Below the pieces are notes generated by a model. The model worked only from the letters and a program-made list of their open reading frames with translations. It was not told where the DNA came from and made no database searches. Shown here in pieces: positions 12,701-24,700 of a DNA stretch of 64,000 nucleotides. Origin of the DNA: Breviolum minutum Mf 1.05b.01 (taxonomy: Eukaryota; Sar; Dinophyceae; Suessiales; Symbiodiniaceae); the NCBI GenBank assembly GCA_000507305.1, contig DF239083.1, forward strand, positions 61,713 through 125,712, written 5' to 3'. Every line of letters starts with the position of its first letter. Position 1 is the first letter of the stretch. The translations under genes were made by a program, and so were the position numbers.

Positions 12701-15700
12701 AATATCAACAAGTCATGCATATCAACAATTCCATAATCATAGTGTATATCAAATTGAGTATCAAACACTTCCAAACAACCTGAAACCAGATTAACATGAT
12801 TTGTGATCTCTGATAGAGCTTGAAACAACTTGAACAAATAATTTAATGGTAAAACATTAAAACTGATCAACCAAGTTTTGTATATATGGGTGTTTCCAAA
12901 AATAGGGGTACCCCAAAATGGATGGTTTATAATGGAAAACCCTATTAAAATGGATGATTTGGGGGTACCACTATTTTCGGAAATATCCATATATACAGTA
13001 TTAAGATGTTTCTGCCCAGCCTGCTCTTGAAGCTCGCCCTCCTTGCTTTTCACCTGACCTTGAAGTTTGACATTCTCCTGATCACAAGCGCGAGGCGGAT
13101 AGGTCAGGGGGCGGGACTCAGCAAACCCTACGCCAATCCACCTGGGAGCCCTAGAAAGGAAAGGCGCCCAGTCATGTCATTAATTTGTTCAACTCGTGTG
13201 ATGTTCCAAGAAGCAAAGACAACTCATCTGCTCCGGGGCGCTGCTGCTTGTGGGGAACGTGAGCCGGAACACAAACAGGACATGTTACGAATATCTTGAA
13301 ATACGGCGGATGTTTGTTTCGCAGCCACCTGAGTGGTGAGGAGCATAAAAAGAAATCGCCAATAAAATCCACCAGCGTCTGTCATGAACCAAAAAAAATC
13401 AACTCTTCTCAATTGATAAATTTTCACACAAAAAGAAACACAAACACATCAAAAACATTGTTATGCACATGCATCAAATCTAATGAATCAACTTCAAAAA
13501 GTCTTTATGTACAAAAACAATCAAAAGACTTTACAAGGATTTTCCACATCAACATCCATTCCCCGCTCTTCCGTTCCTTCTCCAGCACATCGATTTTGTT
13601 GCGCTCAGCAAGCATCGACCTTTGGCTTTCTTCCAGCTTCCCCTGGATGAGTAGCTAGGAATGTTGGAGCGGATTCGGATTTGTAGCCACTGTAACCAAA
13701 TGCATGGGAACGTGGAACACATGTACGTACACCCACAGTACATTCTGTTATGTTTGAGCATGCTATAACATGGACAACCCAACATGGAATCCAGGAAAAA
13801 GAGCTTCTAGCTGTGAAAATCAACATGAAATCATCAGTTCTTACAGTTCCAGCCGTTGGATTTCAGGAGGTTGAAGTTCGCCTTGAGCTGCTTGACTTCT
13901 TCTGTCACTTCTGCCTTAAGTCACCGCGCAAAGGGTGTCAATGGTTCAATTGTTGTGCTTTTGATGCCGATGCTGAAGCTGAAATCGTGGTGGGAATGAT
14001 TCATGAATATTTGGTGATCATGGTTCTTGAATGACATGCTTATCACAACTTACAGGATCTGATTGATTGCTCATCTGTCCGATGAGACAATTTCATTCCC
14101 CCCAGCCTTTTTAGAAGAATATCCATTGCATAGAACACCATCTACACATTTTCACGATTGGAGGCCCTATCAATGACACACAAAAAACCTTTACTATAAG
14201 TATGCATATGGTGCTATGTTTTGATCTGAATTTCTGAATCCATGCCAATCAAAGCAATACCCTCCACCACATCCAAGTGTTCCGAGTGTTATAAATCTCA
14301 CATGAAGTGAACCCCACAGGATCCAACCCCACCTGCGCTGCACCACTAGAGGCTGCGTTGGCTTTCCTTGACGCCCAAATGCGGGCTCCGAAATGGTAAC
14401 GCGGGGGAAGGACAAACATTTCGGCAGGCCCAAAACTATTAGAAACGAACGATTGTTTTCATGGTTCTGAAATGTTCTGAAATGAAACACATGTTGAACT
14501 TAGGTCTTCACTCGCCGTTTCTAAAAGAAACAAGCTTAATACGAGGAAACAAACATCCTGCCGCAGTGCAAGCAGGAGTGTGTAGCATTTCTTAATTCAT
14601 AAATGGCCCTTTTTGTCAAGAATCTAGCAGCAAAAAACACACATCATTTTGCTGTAGACAAGGGAAATCTCATAATATCTCTATGAATCTATGAACTTTT
14701 CCCCACCAACTCTGGGCTTCCGAAGTCGACATTTGTTGTTGAGACCCCCGTGTAAACTGATTTTTTTCCCGTTATTTTTGGCAGAAGCACAGACTCATTT
14801 AACTCATTCAAGTAAAGGCATGAAATCCAGTCAAACATCATCAGTCCTACATGTTTCAACCTTACTCATTCAATGTCTGCAACTTTCGGACTCATTCACC
14901 AGTGGTTCCAGAAATACATGAGATCCCTCCACACCCTTTTCTGTTCCAAGCATCGTCTTCTCAAGGACTTCTTGCAATTTTTTGTTCTGAGCCTTCCAAA
15001 CACGAGCTACAACTTCGATGTGAATGGACAGGATGGCATCTTCTCATAGGCTCTTGTGACATGGAAGTAGCAATGATTTCAGCAAAATTGTGCCTTTGAA
15101 TTGGCAAACATGGCTACTTTGCCAAGGAAAGTGATAGGTTCAAATTTCAGTAAACAATCCTGGAGAGTAGGTCCCAAACAGCCCAAACGAGTCGCACAAA
15201 TTTTCGGTGGATTCAACTAACCACCAACGACCCACCGTTTTTCATGGTTTTTCTCCGATCGAAAATGGCAGCCTTTTTGGAATGAATACCCCCGGAAACG
15301 CCCAAAACAGATGTGGTTCTCAGGCCTTGAGTTCTGTCTTCAGCTTTTCATCTTCATCAACACGTTTCAAGTAGACCCTTAGCGGATCTCAACTGGTGGG
15401 GTTGGCCCAACAGCGACGAGGTTGAGGGCGGGGTGCTTCAAAAGGATCTGCATTCATAGGAAAAATCAGTAGAAAACTGATGCTCATCGGAAATGAAAGC
15501 TATTGATTGGCCATGATTGGCTTATTCCAAGCAATCAGAGCATAGACATGGACAAGTTTATACAAACAAATGTGGCAAATCCAGCACTTAAAAATGATAG
15601 ACCAGCTGGGTGATTGGAATATGAATGTAAAAACATGGAAACATATTGTGTCATAAAATACATACAATTGATCAATTGGTCGTTTCGCTTTGCAAGAAAT

Positions 15701-18700
15701 GGCTTCTGAATTGTACCATGGAGTCGATTGAATACGTCTGAAAGTGATTGCTATAACCAAAACCTGTCAAAAAACCATTGAAACTCAATCTATATCAAAA
15801 AACATCTTTCAACAATGAACTAGCTGGTGGTTCCAACCCATTTGAAAAAATATTAGGCAAAATTAGGAATCTGTCCCCAAGTGGGGATGAAAACAAAAAA
15901 TATCTGAAACCACCACCTAGTGGTGCAACAGTAGCTACTTTTAGCTCGACATGTTTTTCGAAAACCGGGCTCCCCATGCTGCTTCAAGGAGGTGAGTTGA
16001 TTTGTTTCCTTCACCTCTTTTCACGTGGGATGTGGTGGGCAATTTTGATGGACGGGTTCAAAAGGTTTCCTGGCTTTGCCCCTTGAAACTTGTAGAATAA
16101 TTTTGGTGCTTCTCAGATTCACTCATGTCACCAGGCAAAAAAAGATCATAGTCATGACTTTTGGGGTGTTCAGCAAGAGAAACACAAAAAAAGGTCCTGG
16201 GTAAATTAGTCTACTAATGCACCAACCTGGATTTCCCTACATGTCGCTGGAGCCTATTGAAGTCGTGTGATGTGGCAGAATGGTATGGAAAACAACATGT
16301 GCATGTTGTTCGCTGAAGGCAAGCACAAATTAAGGAAACAACTGACTGGGAAAGGAACCAACGATAAGAAGCGAAAACTCCAACCTATCCAAAACTTGCA
16401 CATAAACAAATTCAACATATACAACTGAAAGGTCATACTATCTGTATATGTTTTCCATCATTTCTTGGACCAGTCAGATTAGGGACACAAAATCAACAAA
16501 AAACATCAAATCAACAAACTAAAGTACAGCACCTGCCTGGACTCTAAAACACCCACTTTCAGAGTTATTTCACCTACAAATGATTCCATTAAAACAACAT
16601 GACGATATATGAAACATGACATGTTTTCTCATCTTCCCCAAAACATTCTTAAAACTTATTCAATGTTCATCAAGTTTCCCATTTTTGCCCTTTCGAAAAG
16701 CTCCGGCAAACAAAAATCCTGCGCATCCAACCTGCTTTTGCAGCTCTGCATCCTTAGTCTTCAATTGAGCCTCGATCTGAGATTTCTCCTTGTGCAAACC
16801 GCTGGGGCCGTTGGAAAAAGTGTCTGCGAAACCTAACATAAAACACGGTTGTAGAGACACAAATGAACATAGTCTGCTACAATATAGTATCGCACAGTAA
16901 CAGAATATCATTCAGGTATCGCACCATTGACCATCACATACTTGATCATCCGCTGACTGATAGAGACTGATACAAAATCATATTGATCACATCTAACTAA
17001 AGACCTAGTTGATTCGATCCTCCAACTAATCTTGATTTATCTTACCCAAGTGACACCCAACTTCCCCTCTCTGCTCCTGCGTCAAAGCTTGAACCTTGGC
17101 CTGTTCATCTGCCAAGGTCTTCTGTGCTTCTTCTGCTTTGGCCTCCAATGATTGCAGCTGTGGCATGTTGGAACTTCAGTTGGGGTGTGTATCTATCCCA
17201 TCCATCACACACCGCACCAGGAAGGTGTAGCAAAATTTGCGTGACATCCTTCTTACAAGCACGCTAGTACGGGCTTCGTATCTTTCAGTTCATCTTCAGT
17301 GTGCACCATTCACATCAGATTGCTTTTTTTCTCAATATTTCACTTTTTCTGCCTCTCCCAAAAAAACTATCCTCTATAATATCATTAGTCTACACTCCTT
17401 GAGTACTCTACCGACAAGGAAACTCATCGGATGGGCTGGCTGGAAATGACTTCAACGCGCCTTCAACCCGTCGGTGTTGGTTTGGTTCTTGCTCACTTGG
17501 GCCTCCTTCTCCTTGACACTTTCCTGCATGAAATGCCGACAGTGACCTTTGATTTGAGCACCCTGGGACCCAAGGAAGTGCCACTGAAGCCCCTGTCAAG
17601 AGGGTTGGTTCATTCTTTTTGATAGCTGCCTATGGGGAAGAACTTTCCAATGTTGCACTCGTCCCTATTTGAATCCAGAAAAAAAAACCTGGCTTATATG
17701 GACATATTCATCTGTTGCGTTCGTCACTAAGCACCCTCAGATATTCCAGTACTTCAGATCCTTCCAACATCGCATCCCACATGAGGGAGCCTCCAACTTG
17801 GTGATCTTTACCGTCAACTCCGAGGTCTTTGCCTTAGAGAAAAACGTCTCGCCCTGTTTAACAAAAGCCTAGGAGGTAGGGATGGGTGGGGAGATAACTG
17901 CTTCTGTCCAACATCGCTAAGACAGGTTGAGTACCATCAAGTCGGTCAAAACTCCAAACAAGGACAATCTTTGCAAACCCTGAAAGGGAAAAGATCTGAC
18001 TATTGGCATTCAAATTTGTGGCACGATGGACAGGGCTGTAAGGGAAGCGCAAATACAGCAAATGGCAAGAGCTTCTATGTGTTCAAGAGTGCACCGGTGC
18101 AAGGGTTTCCTGAATTAGCAGTGCCTAGCCTTGTTAGCAGCTTGGTTTCTGGTTGGAAGCATTTTAATCCATGATCCACCCAAAAAAGAACTAAGGCATC
18201 TGCTGTGATCGTCTTGATGTTGTTGTCTTTCTCCTCCAACTTTTTCATGTGCAACCTCAGTCTTGGAAAGGGAGTCCAAACCTCCCAAAGGAGTCTGTGA
18301 GATTGAAGTCGTTAGTTCCACCCTGATAGGGCTTTGCATTTGGATTTTGCGGGTTGAAAGTGTGTTTTTTTTGATGTTCCGACTTTTTTCCACTCCGGCC
18401 ATCCGCCTTTTTTTCTCCCTGCCGTTTGCCAGTGGGAACTTGGCCGTCATACTCTTTGACCGTTGTCAGGTTCTTTACCTCTTTCGCCTCAGAGCAAGGG
18501 AAGGTCGTGAATCTTCCCTCGATGAATGCTGAGCCAGAATCAAATTGATGTAGCATCTGGAAGCATAATCACCTACTGTTTGTTGTGTGTATCAAAAACT
18601 CACGACTACCCCGTGTACAACTCAATACTGGTGTTGCAAATGAATATAACATTTCAAAATAGCATCTGATTTGCGATCTCTGATTGAACTTGAAAACATA

Positions 18701-21700
18701 ATGATAAATGATAAATATGACATTTGAAAATGAACAAAAAAAACATTCTATCCCATTCCCATAGGATCCATGCATGGTATATTTACGTACATACATATAA
18801 ATTGTATGTAGGTAAATATACCATACATGGATGGTAAAGGTATTCATTTTTTTCAGATATTTCTGCCCAACCTGCTCTTGAAGCTCGCCATCCTTGCTTT
18901 TCACTTGACCTTGAAGTTTGACATTCTCCTGGCCAACAGGAAACGAGAGGTGCCCAGTCCGAGATGTTTGCAAAATTTGTTCTAAGGTAGCCTCCCAAGA
19001 AATTAACATATAGAATCTAGAAGCAGATCCCCAATGGTTTCGGAGCTGCAAGATTACTCATACCTGTTGGGATGGGTTAGGGTTTTAGGAATCTGTATGT
19101 GAGAATCAATTCCATCATACACTTGATGGACTAAATCTTGCACCAATTAGGATGGTTGGGACACTGGGATTAATCCATGAGGTACCTACTCTCTCTCTCT
19201 CTCTTTCTCTGCTTTAACGGGTTGGCCGGTATTTTTTCCATCAACGTTGTTAAGTTAAGCATTAAGCTCCAACGAACGAGGACAGTAGTCGTCAAGTCTT
19301 GACCATGGCTGCAATAATACCTCATGGCTTCGTTTTGAAGCAGCAAAACCATGTCAAACATTGACCAATCTTTACTGCATATGCTTATGTACTAGACATC
19401 ACTCAAGAAATGCACATTCTAAAACCAAAGCCCATCTTTACAATATCTTTCAACATCCTTCAATTTATTTCTCTACATTTTTTCAACATACCCACTTCCA
19501 GCTTTGCTACAAAACCAAGTCCTTGGTCATTTCCTCTAGCTTTGTTCGCTGGTCTGCCGTGGCCTTCTCGGCCTCCTCTACTTTTCCCTTCGGAGACAGC
19601 AAGCAGGTGGGTGTTGGTGACTCATGACACCAAGGTGACGATACAGTGATGACACTTTCGAAATCATTGGAATATCAATCTAATATGAAAAAATGAACTT
19701 AAGACATCTAATTTGATGCCACACTTCCGTAACAAAATCCTACCCTTCCTGAAACTAACGTAGCACCTGAAACTAGACCTCTGGAAAAGGAGATTCCTAT
19801 TGGAAACCACCATTTTCAGGTGCTATGTTTAGTTTCAAGGAGGGGTAATCTATATGGAGCTCCAACCCACCATCTAATCTAGCACCACAAAAGTCCGTGA
19901 CAGCACTTCCACCTTCAAGGTCCGTGTTTCCGTTTGCTCGCTGGTCAACTCCGTCTCCTTGCTTTTCAAGGTCTCCTTGGTTTGCCAAGGTTTGTGCCAT
20001 GAAAAAATGGCGGCCAGTTTGGTATTTTTTTTGCCCAGGTTCCAAAAGATGGGAACACACATATCATTGACAATTGTCATTGAAATGAATTGAATTAACT
20101 ATATTACTGGACACATACTATTCTCTTTCACGGTTTTTACTTCGCTTGACATACCATTCAAATTCCCAAATGTACCACAAACATAGTCAATCACGTAAAA
20201 CTCATCAAGCCAACAAATCTGACATAGAAGTTCAAAGTTGTAAGCCAATAGCTCAGTGAGTGTATTTTACATATCACACACACATGCAACTCTAGAGAAA
20301 TTACGATTAAAACTAAATTATGATCAACTATGATAAATCATCTGTCTATAATTCACTATAGTTCCACCAAGCTAATTTTTTTCATGACATCAGTGGGAAA
20401 TCTCTATATTCCACTACCTCTTGGAATGACTTTGAAAATTAGATCAACCTGCGCCCCAAACCATCCTGCAGTTTGTCGATCTTCTCGCTGAGCTCCGTCT
20501 TTTGGGCCTCGTTGCAGCAACACTTCCAGGTCGGTAAGGGAATGTGGGGGTACAAGTGGTACCTACATGTGGTTAGCTTTAGCAGGTAATACCATGAACT
20601 ATCCTCATCCGGTTTGGGGGTGTTTTCCACCAAGCCATCTGAAAAATTTGCTTGTAAAAAATGGGAATCTTCTCCAAAATAGCGGTGAAAACAAAAAATG
20701 TTGAAGAAAGAAACACAAATAGCATCACCCCGTAAACTCCCTGTGGTGCCTGCCATTCCTTCTGCGCCTCCCTGTGTAATTGCACCTCCACCAAGGGTGT
20801 TTTTTTTGGGCTCAACGTGAGCACTAAGAACTTCATATGCTTCACTTTCAATCTCAACATGGCCGACATGCCCTCTATTTTCACCCACAAAAACCATGGC
20901 TCACAAATGCCGATTCTTCGTCCTCCCGCCTCGCGATTCGTGTCCAAACGCTCCTGGCTCTGATGACTGATGTTGCTTTAAAACTTCAGTGAGGGGTGCT
21001 TCATGTCGGATCCTACCATCCTTAAGCTATTCACATGCCCGGACAAAATACCAGTCTGACACATGAACATTCCTAAGATCAGATTTCACCTCTTCCACTC
21101 CTCCGCAACAAACAAGGCGCTTTTTAAGAGTAGAACTGCACAGTAAACAATCAGGACCAATCAGGGACCATTAACAACATGTCACCAAAAATCCTTCCAT
21201 CACCAACAAAAACTTCGACAAATACAAAAAATATCATGATACACTTTCATCAGTTTCGAAAAAAAAGTTAAAGTGAATTTTGTCAAATATCAGGATTTCC
21301 CTTGGTTTCTGAAGTTGGTGTGGGGCAAAAAAAACAGGTGTCCCCGCTCCACCGAGTTTCAACAGAACCCCCCCCCTGTCCTGCAAGGACCGATTCTCTG
21401 CATTGAGGCGTCGCAGCTCTGTCTCCATGGCATCCATCTGGAATAACTTGGCCATGGCCCTGCAAAAAAGAACGGACAGAAACATGGCGACATTCACCAC
21501 CATTGGCTGGCATGTTTTTAATGATTTTTATGTGCCAACCCAAACAAACAGAAAAAAACACGTGAACACAAAAGAGATATGTTGGAAGGAGAAAGATCTG
21601 CAAGCATCGAAAAAAATGAAGTTGATGGGAAAGTCTCAAGTTGCAACAGCCCAAAGGCACAACCTTCAATTTTTCGTTACAGCAAACACTTTTGGGAAAT

Positions 21701-24700
21701 TTTCGAAGGGTAAGAGATTCCTACATTTCCTACATCCTGAAACAACCAGCCCTGCTAAGGCTGAGTTCTCCCATCCAAATCATCCAACTGGGGAACCAGA
21801 CTTCTGTTCCACCCGACTGCTGCGTTGAAGTCTTAAAATCTCACGTTGCTCGGTGGTCAGTTTCTCCTGAAGGCGGCCATGGCAAATGAAGATTCAGAAA
21901 CCCCCAAATCCCATCAGTTTCCATCAAAAACAACAAGCATTTCCAGGAAATCTTTTTTGGGGCTCCGCAATTTTGAGACACGCCCAAATCTTAATCATCT
22001 TAATCCCCCACCACCTGAAATGTTGAGTCGTTTTTCTGTCGTTTTTGCAAGATTCCAAACGAGAAGTCATCACCACAGACTGATAGGGTTGGAGCTCTTA
22101 AGGAGCAGGATTGGCAGTGATAAAGTGGTGAGAATTTGTCATCATCATATAATGTTGCACATTCCAAGATGTCTTCCAAGGTTCAGCTAATTTGAGATTC
22201 TAACATATAATGTAGATACAGTATATGAAATAATATAATCTCAACGATGCATGTTTTTTTATCATTTGCATTGTTGCATTCAATAAGTCTTCAACGGTAG
22301 CTTCTCAGTCCCCCATATTTTCTCAGCGCAGCACCTGTAGATGTTTGGCCTTCAGGTGCGCCCCATGTGCCTGCGAAAAGCATTGCGCAAGCGTTTTTGG
22401 AAGATGCCTTTAATTACTACTAGTAGACGAATAGACAATTGTATAGAATTGTAAATATTATTTAGGAAACAATGATCGGTTCATGAGGAGCATCTATAAT
22501 TATAGTGGTTGTGGAGTTCTCTTGATCTCATGCAGAAATGTTTAATGTTGATGGTTCCTGACCCACAAACCCTCTACTATTAGTTTTAGACCGGACTGTT
22601 TCTCTTCGCCGGCATCACATCAATGGTTTGACAAGCTTTCCTGTTTTTTTAACTGTCGGCCAGCCACCCCAATGGAACCAATGGACATTCCTGGCCTCCT
22701 CTTCCAAGCGTTCCTTGTCCGTTTCCTAGGTTGCACGAGGAACATAAGGCTGCCAACCAACCCCTACACAAAAAAAATCGACGCATGCTGATCCAGCCAT
22801 CAATCCGTCCCATGATGATCAACCAACCGGTGACATACCCTAAAACAGAAATGGCTCAAATTCCTTGAAATGCTGCTTTTGCTTGATTTGCTTGATTGCA
22901 AATGCACTAATTTCATGGTCACCTCCAAGTCCATCAACCTTGAATTGTTGACACTTGGACTTGATGGTAACAGGTGTCCAAATAAAACAGCTAGGTCCCC
23001 CCAAAAAATCAGCATCTCACGGCTTCATCCAGACTCATCCACCCTGAACCATCAAGAATCATGTTGGAGTCCAAGAATCTAATTGTTCCAACTGCACTTG
23101 TTGCTGTTCCATCTTCTGTTTAGCTCCCCGCAACTCTGCGGATAAACGTTGCAAGGCTTCAGCTTCAGGAAGGGCTAAAAGCTGTGATTTGTATTCACCT
23201 CGGTGATGCCAACTGGATGCCTATACATGACGCCCCCGATTTGGCGGGCATACCTTCAAGATGGTCCCCCTACCAGTTATAAGTAGAATTACCATAACTC
23301 CACTTATAAGGGTGGAACCATTAGCCCCATTTATAACATGGTAAGGACCCACTTTGTTGGGATGAACAACCCAATACGATCTTTTTTGTTAAAAACAAGT
23401 TGATACCTAATACGAGTAGCATCCACCATTTTCGTCAAAAAGATGGATCCTCACAGTTTCTGTCTAAATTAACCCACCTCCATACTGTCGAATGGTGGGG
23501 GGTTGCACCAACACATCCCCAAGTTTAGAAAAACTCCCAGTTTTCCAGGTGCCCATCCAACTACGCAAGCGACGAAAAGGTGTCTAGTTATTCATCCTCC
23601 CTTGACATGTAGGTCATTTCTGGTTGAACCTACCTGAAGCCAACCAAGGTGCTATTTTCATCGGCCAAGGTCTTGTTCTTCTGCGTCAGTTCCGCCAAGC
23701 GTCCTTTGAATATCTCAATCTCCTCCGTTGAACGCCTCCCAGGTGCAGGATGCAGGAATTACCCTTATATGTATTCCATGCCGAAGCACTTTTGAAAATG
23801 ATTTTCCTTTTCCCAAGATGGGATAGGTTAGTTTCCTGGAGTTATAATAGATTTGAAGTAAAGATTCACCATTCACAACAAGGAAATGGCAACCATCAAA
23901 TTTTGTCAGGGCTTAACCATTGACGTGTCATTCTTATTTACATCTACTCATTGGATAGAATCCACCTTGCTCCAATGGAATTTTCCACCGCCTCATCTTC
24001 GAGTCTTGCAGCACTCGTTGTCGCCGTAAGGTCTGCACTTCTTGCTCTGCCTATTTAAGGCCGAAATCCAGGCTGCGACAATACGCGATCAACGCTGACA
24101 TCTGAGGTAACTGTACTCTGCAATATATCGTATAATGATACTACATATTAATTTATATATCAATGCATGCATCCAACCACATTCAAAACTCAGAACAATC
24201 TCAACCAATTGCCATCCATATTTTGTTCCTTCACTATAATCGTTAAACATCATCAACCTCAGAATTCCCATGTAAACAAAAACCAACACCACCAAAAAAC
24301 ACCAGCATTTTGCGTATATCTCACCTACCCCATTCAACACCTCCGGAGAGGAGATTGGCCCAATATTGGTGGAAACCGTGCCTCGTTCTGCTGCTTTTGC
24401 AAGTTTTCCAACTTTGTGAGATCCGCGCCGTGCTTCTGAACTTGCCTGAGGTTGAAAACACCACTGGAGGTTGGCTACCAGTGTTAAATATTCATAAGAT
24501 CAACATGGGTACTATATATATGAACTATATATGATTAATATATATATGATTTATATGTACTATATATATACCTATATGATATATATGAATATCATAATAT
24601 TAATAGCATAATCATTAGTGAATGTATAAATAATCAATACTATAATAATAATTTCTCCTCATTAATTTGAAACTGAAGGCACAAAAGTGATTGTTCAATC

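Larger units (their letters stand above)
6780..13180. repeat. Tandem segmental duplication, unit 1
   Basis: Matches unit 2 (13.4-19.0 kb) in the same order and orientation over exons and parts of introns. Examples: 7044-7145 with 13554-13642, 7560-7625 with 13950-14015, 9757-9815 with 15962-16020, 10538-10594 with 16732-16788, 12333-12408 with 18180-18255, 13021-13077 with 18872-18928. The offset falls from about 6.5 kb to 5.85 kb because of insertions in unit 1, notably at 11.66-12.09 kb. Confidence 0.85.
13400..18965. repeat. Tandem segmental duplication, unit 2
   Basis: Second copy of the block described at 6.78-13.18 kb. It lacks the CTACAAAATGGG cluster and the family A element, and has its own hairpin at 18774-18824. 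Confidence 0.85.

Noticed and set aside
12682..13053. Open frames containing GFSIINHPFWGTPIFGN as a protein domain
   Set aside because: The peptide is a translation of the family A foldback element, which is repeated at other intronic sites.
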